From contig CM055901.1 in NCBI GenBank assembly GCA_029582155.1, positions 20,005,597 to 20,069,596 of the forward strand: a DNA stretch of 64,000 bases. The letters run 5' to 3'. The notes beneath the pieces were generated by a model, which saw only the letters and a program-made list of their open reading frames with translations, was not told the DNA's origin and did not search any database. Positions 24,401 to 39,400 of this stretch are shown here, piece by piece. This DNA is from Panopea generosa. Its lineage: Eukaryota > Mollusca > Bivalvia > Adapedonta > Hiatellidae. Position numbers and translations under genes: made by a program. The first letter of the stretch is position 1. The number at the start of each line of letters is the position of its first letter.

Positions 24401-27400
24401 TTACTTTGTCATCGGATGAATGGTAAAAAAACATCAAACCATTATTTTATATGCAATTTGGTCATTCTTGTAGAGAAAAAGAAAACATTTGACGCAGATA
24501 GGGAATATGGGTCAGGCTCCATTTTTACAAAGCTTCCTTTTTAGTATATGCATTCAGGCTGAAATATTTTTGAAAATTTACATACTGATATCAGATAAAT
24601 TTGTGAAAAATATTTGCATTTAAAATGTTGTGACAAAGCGTTAAAAATAATTAACAGTGATTATAATTGACAGTGATACAATTTACAGTGATATTATTGA
24701 CAGTGATACAATTGACAGTGATTCAATTGACAGTTATACTATTGATTTTGATATAATTGACTGATAATAATTGACAGTGATACAATTGACAGTGATATAA
24801 CTGACAGTGATAATAATTGACAGTGATACAATTGACAATGATATAATTGACAGTGATATAATTGACAGTGATAATAACTAACAGTGGTATAATAATTGAC
24901 AGTGATACAATTGACAGTGATACAATTGACAGTGATATAATTAACAGTGATATAATTGACAGTGATAATAATTGACAGTGGTACAATTGACAGTGATATA
25001 ATTGACAGTGATACAATTGACTTGACAGTGAAATAATTGACAGTGATATAATTGACAGTGATAAAATTTACCTTGATATAATTTAAACTGTTCAGAACTA
25101 GGAATGTTAATTGAAAAGTAAATTTCAAATTAAGCAGATACTGAAGTTTAGGTGTTATGTAAATGCGGGGCCAGTACTGTTAAAAAGCAGGTGCTTGTGG
25201 CTTGTATACATGTCTCTTTTGAATTTGGTAAATACTGGTATTGAAAAAAATATGAAAATAATTTCATTCATCAGTTGATACTTTATTGGATATTGTGGAA
25301 AGTTAGAGATCCAAGTTATTTTTATGCAACTTTTTGCACTGTTCCAGAGAAAGAGAAGTTTGCTGAGATAAGGCGTGGCATGATGATACGGAGACTGAAA
25401 ACTCTCATTGCTGACCAGTTACCCAAGAAAGGTCAGATTCTGTTTGTTTTGTCAATAATACTGTGTGAATAAAGAGTGTAATGTTTGTGATGATGATGCT
25501 GTTGATATGATGATAATTGTGATGGTGATGCTGTTGATATAGTGATTGTGATGATGATGCTGTTGATATGATGATGCTGTTGATATGATTATTATAGTGA
25601 CGATGATGCTGTTGATATGGTGATGCTGTTGATATGATGATTATTGTGATGATGCTGTTAATATGGTGATTATTGTGATGATGATGCTGTTGATGTGGTG
25701 ATGGTAATGCTGTTGATATGATGATTATTATGATGATGATGTTGATATGATGATTATGGTGATGCTATTGATATGCAGATTATTGTGATGATGCTGTTGA
25801 TATGATGATGATGCTGTTGATATTATGATTATTGTGAAGATGATGCTGTTGATATGGTATGGTGATGCTGTTGATATGATGATTATTGTGATGATGATGT
25901 TGTTGATATGATGATTATTGTGATGGGGATGCTGTTGATGTGATGATGATGCTGTTGATATGCAGATTATTGTGATTATGATGTTGATAAAGTGATGGTG
26001 ATGCTGTTAATATGATGATTACTGTGATGATGATGATGCTGTTGATATGATGATTATTATGATGGTGATGCTATTAATATGATTATTGTGATGGTGATGC
26101 TGCTGATATGATTATTGTGATGATGATGCTGTTGATGTGGTGATGGTAATGCTGTTGATATGATGATTATTATGATGATGATGTTGATATGATGATTATG
26201 GTGATGCTATTGATATGCAGATTATTGTGATGATGCTGTTGATATGATGATGATGCTGTTGATATTATGATTATTGTGAAGATGATGCTGTTGATATGGT
26301 ATGGTGATGCTGTTGATATGATGATTATTGTGATGATGATGTTGTTGATATGATGATTATTGTGATGGGGATGCTGTTGATGTGATGATGATGCTGTTGA
26401 TATGCAGATTATTGTGATTATGATGTTGATAAAGTGATGGTGATGCTGTTAATATGATGATTACTGTGATGATGATGATGCTGTTGATATGATGATTATT
26501 ATGATGGTGATGCTATTAATATGATTATTGTGATGGTGATGCTGCTGATATGATGATTGTGATGATGATGCTGTTGATATGATGATTATTGTGATAATGA
26601 CGCTGTTTATATGATGATTATTGTGATGATGCTGTTAGTATGGTGATTATTTTGATGATGATGCTGTTGATATGATGATGATGCTGTTGATATGATGATT
26701 ACTGTGATGGTGATGCTGTTGATATGATGATTGTGATGATGATACTGTTGATATAGTGATTGTGATGCTGTTGATATGATGGTTATTGTGATGGTGATGC
26801 TGTTGATATGATGATTGTGATGATGATGCTGTTGATATAGTGATTGTGATGATGATGATGTTGAAATGCTGATGCTGTTGATATGATGATTATAGTGATG
26901 CTGTTGATATGAGGATTATGGGGATGCTGTTGATATGATGATTATTGTGATGATGCTGTTAATATGGTGATGATTGTGATGATGATGATGTTGATATAGT
27001 GATTGTGATGATGATGCTGTTGATATGATGATGCTGTTTATATGATGATTATAGTGATGATGATGATGTTGATATGGTGATGCTGTTGATATGATGATTA
27101 TTGTGATGATGATGCTGTTAATGTGATGATTATTGTTGTGATGATGCTGTTGATATGATGATTATTGTGATGATGATGCTGTTAATGTGATGATTATTGT
27201 TGTGATGATAATTTTTGTGATGATGATGCTGTTAATGTGATGATTATTGTGATGATGATGCTGTTGATATGATGATTATGGTGATGCTGTTGATATGATG
27301 ATTATGGTGATGTTGATGCTGTTGATATGATGATTATGGGGATGATGTTGATATGATGATTATTGTGATGATGATTCTGTTTATATGATGATTACTGTGA

Positions 27401-30400
27401 TGAGGATGCTGTTGATATGATGATTATTGAGATGATGATGCTGTTAATATGATGATTAGTGTGATGAGGATGCTGTTGATATGATGATTATTGTGATGAT
27501 GATGCTGTTAATATGATGAGTATTGTGATGATACTGTTAATATGATGATTATTGTGATGATGATGCTGTTGATATAGTGACTATTGTGATGCTGCTGTTA
27601 ATATGATGATTATTGCAATGCTGATGCTGTTAATATGATGATTATGATGATATTGATGCTGTTGATATGAGGATTATGGGGATGATGTTGATATGATGAT
27701 TATGGTTATGATGTTGCAGACAGCAGTGAGGATGAAAGAATTAATAGTGGTTAGAGATGGTGGTGTAGGTGATGATGATAGACATTCTGGAAACAGACAT
27801 TAAGACAGATGTCCTGGGTACTCAAGTGAGATACTGAAGTGAAGATCTGCATACATTTTAGCTGGGCCTGGTGTTGTTGATAGGGTGTTGGCTCCCTATA
27901 ACAGTAATCACAAGTTCTATCCTGGACTTGGTGCAGTGACTTCTCGTAAACAGTTCTCAGTGCTAGTTTGATTCTGGAAATAGGCTCAATGGTGATTCTT
28001 AAAAACTCTGAGAGCTTACATTGCAGTTGAGCTTAAATAAATTAGCTAAAACAATAATTATAAATATATTGCTATTATTAAAAGGTAATGGTTGTAATAT
28101 TTACATCTGATTTTGCAGACGACAATGTGGTGTTCTGTAAGTTGAGTCAACTCCAGACAAGCATTTACAAAACCATCCTAAACAATCCGAGCATGCACCT
28201 GGTCTTACACAAGGATGACCCCTGCTCCTGTGATAGTGGCAAACAGCAGGGTAAATGTTGCTTCAAGGTAAGTTATCACACAGACTGTAAACTGTAACAA
28301 TCCCAGCATGCACCTGGTCTTACACAAGGATGACCTCTGCTCCTGTGACCATACAGCAGGGTAAATGTTGCTTCAAGGTAAGTCATCACACAGACTTTAT
28401 ACTGTAACAATCCCAGCATGCACCTGATTTACACAAGGATGACCCCTGCTCCTGTGATAGTGGCATACAGCAGAGTAAATGTTGCTTCAAGGTAAGTCAT
28501 CACCACACTGTATACTGTAACAATCCTAGCATGCACCTGGTCTTACACAAGGATGACCCCTGCTCCTGTGATAGTGGCATACAGCATTGTAAATGTTGCT
28601 TCAAGGTAAGTCATCCCACAGACTGTATACTGTAACAATCCCAGCATGCACCTGGTCTTACACAAGGATGACCCCTGCTCCTGTGATAGTGGCATACAGC
28701 AGAGTAAATGTTGCTTCAAATTAAGTCATCACCACACTGTAACAATCCCAGCATGCACCTGGTCTTACACAAGGATGACCCCTGCTCCTGTGATAGTGGC
28801 ATACAGCAGAGTAAATGTTTCAAGGTAAGTCATCACACAGACTGTATACTGTAACAATCCCAGCATGCACCTGGTCTTACACAAGGATGACCTCTGCTCC
28901 TGTGATAATGGCATACAGCAGTGTAAATGTTGCTTTAAGGTAAGTCATCACACAGACTGTAAACTGTAACAATCCCAGCATGCACCTGGTCTTACACAAG
29001 GATGACCTCTGCTCCTGTGATCATACAGCAGTGTAAATGTTGCTTCAAGGTAAGTCATCACACAGACTGTATACCGTAACAATCCCAGCATGCACCTGGT
29101 CTTACAGAAGGATGACCCCTGCTCCTGTGATAGTGGCATACAGCAGAGTAAATGTTGCTTCAAGGTAAGTCATCACCACACTGTATACTGTAACAATCCC
29201 AGCATGCACCTGGTCTTACACAAGGATGACCCCTGCTCCTGTGATAATGGCATACAGCAGAGTAAATGTTGCTGCAAGGTAAGTCATTACACAGACTTTA
29301 TACTGTAACAATCCCAGCATGCACCTGGTCTTACACAAGGATGACCTCTGCTCCTGTGATAGTGACATACAGCAGTGTAAATGTTGCTTTAAGGTAAGTC
29401 ATCACACAGACTGTAAACTGTAACAATCCCAGCATGCACCTGGTCTTACACAAGGATGACCTCTGCTCCTGTGATAGTGGCATACAACATTGTAAATGTT
29501 GCTTCAAGGTAAGTCATCACACAGACTGTAAACTGTAACAATCCCAGCATGCACCTGGTCTTACACAAGGATGGCCCCTGCTCCTGTGATAGTGGCATAC
29601 AGCAGAGTAAATGTTGCTTCAAGGTAAGTCATCAAACAGACTTTATACTGTAACAATCCCAGCATGCACCTGGTCTTACACAAGGATGACCCCTGCTCCT
29701 GTGATAGTTGCATACAGCAGTGTAAATGTTGCTTTAAGGTAAGTCATCACACAGACTGTAAACTGTAACAATCCCAGCATGCACCTGGTCTTACACAAGG
29801 ATGACCTCTGCTCCTTTGATAGTGGCATACAGCAGTGTAAATGTTGCTTCAAGGTAAGTCATCACACAGACTGTAAACTGTAACAATCCCAGCATGCACC
29901 TGGTGTTACACAAGGATGACCTCTGCTCCTGTGATCATACAGCAGGGTAAATGTTGCTTCAAGGTAAGTCATCACACAGACTTTATACTGTAACAATCCC
30001 AGCATGCACCTGGTCTTACACAAGGATGACCCCTGCTCCTGTGATAGTGGCATACAGCAGAGTAAATGTTGTTTCAAGGTAAGTCATCACCACTCTGTAT
30101 ACTGTAACAATCCCAGCATGCACCTGGTCTTACACAAGGATGACACCTGCTCCTGTGATAGTGGCATACAGCAGAGTAAATGTTGCTTCAAGGTAAGTCA
30201 TCACACAGACTTTATACTGTAACAATCCCAGCATGCACCTGGTCTTACACAAGGATGACCCCTGCTCCTGTGATAGTGGCATACAGCAGAGTTAATGTTG
30301 CTTCAAGGTAAGTCATCACCACACTGTATACTGTAACAATCCCAGCATGCACCTGGTCTTACACAAGGATGACCCCTGCTCCTGTGATAGTGGCATACAG

Positions 30401-33400
30401 CAGAGTAAATGTTGTTTCAAGGTAAGTCATCACACAGACTGTATACTGTAACAATCCTAGCATGCACCTGGTCTTACACAAGGATGACCCCTGCTCCTGT
30501 GATAGTGGCATACAGCATTGTAAATGTTGCTTCAAGGTAAGTCATCCCACAGACTGTATACTGTAACAATCCCAGCATGCACCTGGTCTTACACAAGGAT
30601 GACCCCTGCTCCTGTGATAGTGGCATACAGCAGAGTAAATGTTGCTTCAAATTAAGTCATCACCACACTGTAACAATCCCAGCATGCACCTGGTCTTACA
30701 CAAGGATGACCCCTGCTCCTGTGATAGTGGCATACAGCAGAGTAAATGTTGCTTCAAATTAAGTCATCACCACACTGTAACAATCCCAGCATGCACCTGG
30801 TCTTACACAAGGATGACCCCTGCTCCTGTGATAGTGGCATACAGCAGAGTAAATGTTTCAAGGTAAGTCATCACACAGACTGTATACTGTAACAATCCCA
30901 GCATGCACCTGGTCTTACACAAGGATGACCTCTGCTCCTGTGATAATGGCATACAGCAGTGTAAATGTTGCTTTAAGGTAAGTCATCACACAGACTGTAA
31001 ACTGTAACAATCCCAGCATGCACCTGGTCTTACACAAGGATGGCCTCTGCTCCTGTGATAATGGCATACAGCAGTGTAAATGTTGCTTCAAGGTTAGTCA
31101 TCACACAGACTGTATACCGTAACAATCCCAGCATGCACCTGGTCTTACAGAAGGATGACCCCTGCTCCTGTGATAGTGGCATACAGCAGAGTAAATGTTG
31201 CTTCAAGGTAAGTCATCACCACACTGTATACTGTAACAATCCCAGCATGCACCTGGTCTTACACAAGGATGACCCCTGCTCCTGTGATAATGGCATACAG
31301 CAGAGTAAATGTTGCTGCAAGGTAACTCATTACACAGACTTTATACTGTAACAATCCCAGCATGCACCTGGTCTTACACAAGGATGACCTCTGCTCCTGT
31401 GATAGTGACATACAGCAGTGTAAATGTTGCTTTAAGGTAAGTCATCACACAGACTGTAAACTGTAACAATCCCAGCATGCACCTGGTCTTACACAAGGAT
31501 GACACCTGCTCCTGTGATAGTGGCATACAGCAGAGTACATGTTGCTTCAAGGTAAGTCATCACACAGACTTTATACTGTAACAATCCTAGCATGCACCTG
31601 GTCTTACACAAGGATGACCCCTGCTACTGTGATAGTGGCATACAGCAGAGTAAATGATGCATCAAGGTAAGTCATCACCACACTGTATACGGTAACAATC
31701 CCAGCATGCACCTGGTCTTACACAAGGATGACCCCTGCTCCTGTGATAGTGGCATACAGCAGAGTAAATGTTGCTTCAAGGTAAGTCATCACCACACTGT
31801 ATACGGTAACAATCCCAGCATGCACCTGGTCTTACACAAGGATGACCCCTGCTCCTGTGATAGTGGCATACAACAGAGTAAATGTTGCTTCAAGATAAGT
31901 CATCACACAGACTTTATACTGTAACAATCCCAGCATGCACCTGGTCTTACACAAGGATGACCCCTGCTCCTGTGATAGTGGCATACAGCAGTGTAAATGT
32001 TGCTTCAAGGTAAGTCATCACACAGACTTTATACTGTAACAATCCCAGCATGCACCTGGTTTACACAAGGATGACCCCTGCTCCTGTGATAGTGGCATAC
32101 AGCAGAGTAAATGTTGCTTCAAGGTAAGTCATCACCACACTGTATACTGTAACAATCCCAGCATGCACCTGGTCTTACACAAGGATGACCCCTGCTCCTG
32201 TGATAGTGGCATACAGCAGTGTAAATGTTGCTTCAAGGTAAGTCATCACACAGACTGTATACTGTAACAATCCCAGCATGCACCTGGTCTTACACAAGGA
32301 TGACCCCTGCTCCTGTGATAGTGGCATACAGCAGAGTAAATGTTGCTTCAAGGTAAGTCATCACACAGACTGTAAACTGTAACAATCCCAGCATGCACCA
32401 GGTCTTACACAAGGATGACCCCTGCTCCTGTGATAGTGGCATACAGCAGAGTAAATGTTTCAAGGTAAGTCATCACACAGACTGTATACTGTAACAATCC
32501 AAGCATGCACCTGGTCTTACACAAGGATGACCTCTGCTCCTGTGATAATGGCATACAGCAGTGTAAATGTTGCTTTAAGGTAAGTCATCACACAGACTGT
32601 AAACTGTAACAATCCCAGCATGCACCTGGTCTTACACAAGGATGACCTCTGCTCCTGTGATCATACAGCAGTGTAAATGTTGCTTCAAGGTAAGTCATCA
32701 CACAGACTTTATACTGTAACAATCCCAGCATGCAACTGGTCTTACACAAGGATGACCCCTGCTCCTGTGATAGTGGCATACAGCAGAGTAAATGTTGCTT
32801 CAAGGTAAGTCATCACCACACTGTATACTGTAACAATCCCAGCATGCACCTGGTCTTACACAAGGATGACCCCTGCTCCCGTGATAATGGCATACGGCAG
32901 AGTAAATGTTGCTGCAAGGTAAGTCATCACACAGACTTTATACTGTAACAATCCCAGCATGCACCTGGTCTTACACAAGGATGACCTCTGCTCCTGTGAT
33001 AGTGACATACAGCAGTGTAAATGTTGCTTTAAGGTAAGTCATCACACAGACTGTAAACTGTAACAATCCCAGCATGCACCTAGTCTTACACAAGGATGAC
33101 CTCTGCTCCTGTGATAGTGGCATACAGCAGTGTAAATGTTGCTTCAAGGTAAGTCATCACACAGACTGTAAACTGTAACAATCCCAGCATGCACCTGGTC
33201 TTACACAAGGATGACCCCTGCTCCTGTGATAGTTGCATACAGCAGTGTAAATGTTGCTTCAAGGTAAGTCATCAAACAGACTTTATACTGTAACAATCCC
33301 AGCATGCACCTGGTCTTACACAAGGATGACCCCTGCTCCTGTGATAGTGGCATACAGCAGTGTAAATGTTGCTTCAAGGTAAGTCATCACACAGACTGTA

Positions 33401-36400
33401 TACTGTAACAATCCCAGCATGCACCTGGTCTTACACAAGGATGACCCCTGCTCCTGTGATAGTGGCATACAGCAGTGTAAATGTTGCTTCAAGGTAAGTC
33501 ATCACACAGACTTTATACTGTAACAATCCCAGCATGCACCTGGTCTTACACAAGGATGACCTCTGCTCCTGTGATAGTGACATACAGCAGTGTGAATGTT
33601 GCTTTAAGGTAAGTCATCACACAGACTGTAAACTGTAATAATCCCAGCATGCACCTGGTCTTACACAAGGATGACCTCTGCTCCTGTGATAATGGAATGT
33701 TGCTTCAAGGTAAGTCATCACCACACTGTATACTGTAACAAATAGTATAGCCATAATACTTTCACCCTCCCCCGACAAAAAAATCTTTTATCCAAAGTTT
33801 CATTTTTTTAAATGATAGCTTGATTATCTTCACTTTAATGACAAACTATACTGGAACAAACAAAAGCAATCTAATTGAGATAGTTACTCAATGTAAAGGG
33901 ATGGTGGGTGAAAATATACTGGCTATAATGTTTTCACCCGCCCCTCTTTCCTCATCAGATAAATTATTTCAATAAAGCAAATATATTCTTTTGTCTGATA
34001 AAGCATATAAGTCATACAATTGAATGTAATCATTTAAAACGGAAGTTGGGATAAATGAGATGAGTGGGAGGGGGGGGGTGAAAATATAATAGCTATAATA
34101 TTTTCACCCCCTCTGTTATTTTTAGCTCACCTGAGCCGAAGGCTCACAGGTGAGCTTTTGTGATCACCTGGTGTCCGTTATCTGTCGCCCATCATTAACT
34201 TTTAGCTTTTAACAACTTCTCCTCTGAAACCATCTGGGCCAATTTTGATATAATTTCACAGAAATGTTGCTTGGGTGATCCTCTACCAAGTATGGCGGCC
34301 AGGGGGTGGGGTTAGTTTACTTTATAAGCTATAGTAAAAACTTAAAAAATCTTCTTGTCAGAAACTACTGGTTTGATAATAAAATAATTTCACAGAAATG
34401 TTTATTGGGTGACTCTCTACCAAGTTTGTTCAAGCCATCTTGATTCATCAAAAAACATGGCAGCCAGGGGGTGGGGTTAGTTTTACGTCAAATAACTTCC
34501 CCTTGTTTTATAGCATAAATGTCTGTATATAGCAATTATTATAAGAAGTGGTAATAAACTCTTTAAATAAACTTTTTTTTGCTATTATTATACAATATTA
34601 TACCAGATATAAGTTTTAAAAGATAATTCATCATAAAAAAATGCATGATACAATTATGATCAATGATTGAAATATTATTCATATATCATGAACCATTTTT
34701 CTGAAAATAAGTCAGAGTTTTTATGGTTCAGACAGGGATTGTTTACTGCTTCATAATAAAGCAATACCATATTTTTAGCTAATTTCATCACAGCAAGAAG
34801 TCTGCTTGAGATTTTCAGTGTCAAAGTGTACTTGAAATCTTGGAGGAGGAGCTTAATTGTTTTTGGGGGAGAGTGCACTGCTACAAAGATTCTTTCAAGC
34901 AATAGACTTTGGGAAGGCTTGCGTTTGAAACTCATAGGAATATTTATTGTGCTGGAACTGTGGATTATTTCATGCACAATAGTTAAGTCTGATGCTTTAG
35001 TTTGAAACCATTCTCAAACATAACAGGTTAGTTTTGTGCTGGAACTGGATTTTTATCTTAGTTCGTAGACTTAGTAGCTATAGTAAAAACTTCAAAAGCC
35101 TTCTTGTCAGAATCTACTGACCTGATTTTGATGTAATTTTATGACATTTACCATGGGTGAACCTCTACCAAGTTTGAACTCTTCTATGCATCTGTTACAT
35201 CGTCAAAACAAATCAAAATTCTAACTACTTGCCCATCTCGTCTTTCTGGAATTTTGAGTGTACATGTATTATATAATCTTCTTAAGTTGGGTGACTTAAG
35301 GTCAGTCAGGTTAGCGATATAGAGTCATCTTGGCCCTCTTGTTTTCTTTCAAGTTTGCTTCATCATCAATGCAAGTTTTATGCTTTCTTTATCATAATAA
35401 GTAGTTGTGTTCATTTTTAGCTCACCTGAGCAGAAGGCTCACAGGTGAGCTTTTGTGAGCGCCTGGTGTCCATCATCTGTCTACCATCGTCTGTCGTCCG
35501 TCGTTAACTTTGAGCATCTAACAACTTCTCTGAAACAGTTGGGTCAATTTTGATATAACTTGGGTGAACCTCTACCAAGTTTGAACTCTTCTACGTATCT
35601 GTTACATCTTCAAAACAAATCAAAATTCTAACTACTTGCCCATCTCATTTTTCTGGAATTGTAAGTGTACATGTTTTATATAATCTACTTAAGTTGGGTC
35701 AATCAGGTGAGTGATATATGGCCATCTTGGTCCTCTTGTTTTAAAACTATAATTGGGTGTGTGTGTGTGGGGGGGGGGGGGGGGGGGGGGTGAAAATCTT
35801 ATATTATACGGTACAGATAAAAAAATTACATCTTAAGGGATAACTCTTCATGTTTGGCGGGAATGATAGCCATTTTTGGACAGCTTCTTGTAATTGAGCG
35901 CCCAGTCTTCAGATGAGTTTTGATGTTTATATTCTTATGATTAACTGTCGGGGACTCTCTCATACTATTGTTAATGTGAATCAACTGTCTTTTGGTGTGT
36001 TTTTTTCAAACACCCTGCTTTCTATTTCTTCATCAGAAAACTCCGGAGGGTGAATCTGTGAAATCGCTCATGTTCACATTTATGCATCTGTTACTGAAGA
36101 CATCCAATCATGTGGCTCTTCTCATACCAACAAACAAAACAAGCGAGAAGCAGGCTAAACAATCAAGGAAAATCTGTGAAGCAGCCTTCAAGGAACATCC
36201 CGAGTTTGTGGCTCAGACAAAGGAAGCATCATTTAAAACACTGTCTGATCCGAAATATTGTGGGAAAATGAAAGTGAGTTGTTTGCCATCTTAAAACTGC
36301 TTAAGTTATATTTTAAAAGCACTAAATGATAGATCTGTTATTCACAAAATATAATATGTGAAGGGTTTGAAATTTAACTTCGAAAAGCATATACATTGTA

Positions 36401-39400
36401 GAAGTAAAAATTGGAAAAGGATTTTATCCTTAACTCTTTACTCCATAGATACGCGTTTTCCCGCACCAATCACAGAAGGCCTTTGAAAACTGTGCAGTTT
36501 CCACTCTTTCAATTAATATAAACATAATTCACCCATTGCTGGTACGTGGTGAATTAATGCTTTCAATTTGGAAGAGTCCAAGAAAATGCTTATGGAGCGA
36601 AGAGTTAAAAGCTTTATTGAATATTTAGCATCATTTTTATGCCTTCGAGGGGGAATAGATGATAACCTGGGATCGTGGAAGGTTAATAAGTATTCAAGCT
36701 CACCCATCTCCACAAGTAACTGATAACTTTTCCACTTTGAATTAGAGAGAGATGGTAAGAGACGAAGGACTACGAGACATAATGTTGTATATCAATCATC
36801 ATTTAAACTGTGGCCTGGCAGGGATTTGAACTCGCTATCCCTGGATTGATAGACACACTACACTCTGAGCTAACCAGGCCAGACGTTACATCATATGACG
36901 ACTGACGGAAACTAATATGTCCGGTTTATTTATCATTCCTTATAGAATCAGTCTGCTAAATAAATGGTAAATATACAACTTACTCGAGTTATGTGATTAA
37001 AAGAATCTTACATTCGTGCTCATTTATATATTCAGGCTAGTCAAAAAGTAGATCGGCATTTTACGTATGTGAACAAAATTATACGGAAAACACCAAGCAT
37101 TGAATAAAAAATGATTTTACACTAGGTTGATATCAAAATGATGTCATGGGTTTATTGCCAGGGTTAAAAAGTATTTTTTCTTATAAACAATAGAGTCAAT
37201 AGAATCAGACTGACAGTTTGATTTGATAAACATGGATTATACTTGTTCAAGCATGTACATGGAAATGTGCACATTGGTTTTATCTGACACATAATAATTT
37301 GTCAAAACTGTGTACAAGGTCATTTTACATGTTCATTTATTTTTATAGCATTAAAAATAGATGTATGAAAATCGTAAGTTTCCTGTTTTGTTCACTATAC
37401 AAGTGTTTATTCTTTCAGATCTTACAAGGTTTGCTGAAAGTGTTTTGTAAGGAGCATAGCAAAGTGCTTCTGTTTTCTTATTCTACACAGGTTGGTCGAC
37501 AATTTCATACTCAAATTTTTAAGAAAGATATACCTGGTGACGTCATATTTAGCTTATCTGAGTGAAGGTGAGCTGAGCTATTCCTCTAGCTGGCTGTCTG
37601 TTGTCCATACATCATCCCTGTCCAAAATTTCTTTTTCTCAGAAACCACTGAATGGATTTTGTGGAAACTTATACCGTATATAGGGAAAAGTATAAATATT
37701 ACAACTCTAAAATTGCTCAACCAATTTAGATAAATTTTAATATACATGTTTGTGTTTTTTTCCCCTGTCCTGAATACAATATGGCAAAAGTACTTAAAAT
37801 AGACAAGAATTGAGCAAATTTTAAACATCTTCTTTGTTACCCATTGTTCCTTGTTTTTCATACTTAATGTGAATGATTCTTGGGTCAACTTTTCTTATAT
37901 TTAGTTTATACGAATTCATTCTAGCTCAGTTGTGAAGAAAGTTTATAGCTTATATGAACCATTTTCAAGTGTGCTTCCTTGATAGAACCAGTACTGCATG
38001 TTGTTGTTGTTCGAGAGGCCATTTTGTCGAGATTTGGATCGAACTGGCAACCTCTTTGTGTTTTTCATTCTTATGAAATATACAAGATGGCCGCCACAGG
38101 ACACAAACTTTGCATTGAGTTACATGGGGAAATATATAAGAATGACAACAACTCTAAAACCACTAAACCAGTTTTGATAAACTGTCACCACAATGTTCCT
38201 ATGATGGAGCCCGTCTTACAATGGTTTTGTTGTAAATTTCATGACAGTGTTCTAATACAGATCATGGTTTAAAATCAAGACGAATCAAAGTATCAAAAGT
38301 ACTGATTGCCAATCTTTAATGAATATTTATAGCCTTCCAAATTTGACTGATATTATTGTAGTGTTTAGTTTATTTTATGCAATTTATTTTTTTAAATGAC
38401 ATGATACAATGTCCAGAATTTATTTTTATTGCTTGAATTTGTTCTAATTTCTTTTAGCTCGATTGAGATGAAAGCTCGGAGCTTATATGAACTGCTCTCG
38501 AGTCCACTTCCTGAGTAGAACTGGAGATTGAACCTGCAACCTCTGGTGTGACAGCCAACACCCTATCCATTAGAGTACCACCAAGCTTTATGAAAATCAT
38601 ATGATTTAATTCCTTCGAAGATTGTTATTCGGATACCTCCGTTTTTATCTGTTTAATCCTGTTCTAGGTATTGGACATTATAGAGCAGTACCTGATGAGT
38701 ACCGGGTACGAGTACCGCAGGATTGACGGAGCTGTGTCTGCTAGGAAGAGGCTAACGATAGTGAAAGAGTTCAACTCCGACCCCAACATCTTTATCTGTA
38801 TCATTTCTACTAAGTATGATATTGTTTTTGATATGATTTTCAATTGCTGATTTGTTTGAGGTTGCAGGTGTTATTCCCAGTCTAGGGGTATATCTGTGTT
38901 TTTGATATTTGACATGTAGCTGACAGGTAATCATTAAATATTAAATCAAGTTCTCAAAAATTTCAATATCTGGCCTGCAATTTATGTTTATTCATTTCTG
39001 CAAAATAAGAAGATTTGAAACTATTTTCTCTGCAAAACTGTTTGATTTGAAACAAATTTCTGTAAACTTTATTTCTTTGAGAGTTTGAGAAACTAATGTT
39101 CACAAAAATAAAATGGATTTTTTTCTGCTTTCTTTCAGGATTTGAGATATTATTTTTTTTCTAAAACTGGATTTCTAAAATATTTAGTCTCGTGTTTCAA
39201 GCCTACATAACATTGTTTCCAACAGTAGTCAACTGAAATTATCTGAACATAAAAAAAATTCACTGGGAATGCAATTTCTTGTTTGGAATAGAGTTATTTC
39301 CCTTGGATCACAAAATCAATTAATGTGTAAACTGATTTCTCATACAAGTTTTCCAGAGCCCAGCGAGTTGGAGTCAACAAAGTTTAACTGTACTTTATTA

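Noticed and set aside
24476-24545. Possible exon with AAGAAAACATTTGACGC
   Set aside because: Exon 11 and exon 12 join in phase and match the family length exactly without it.
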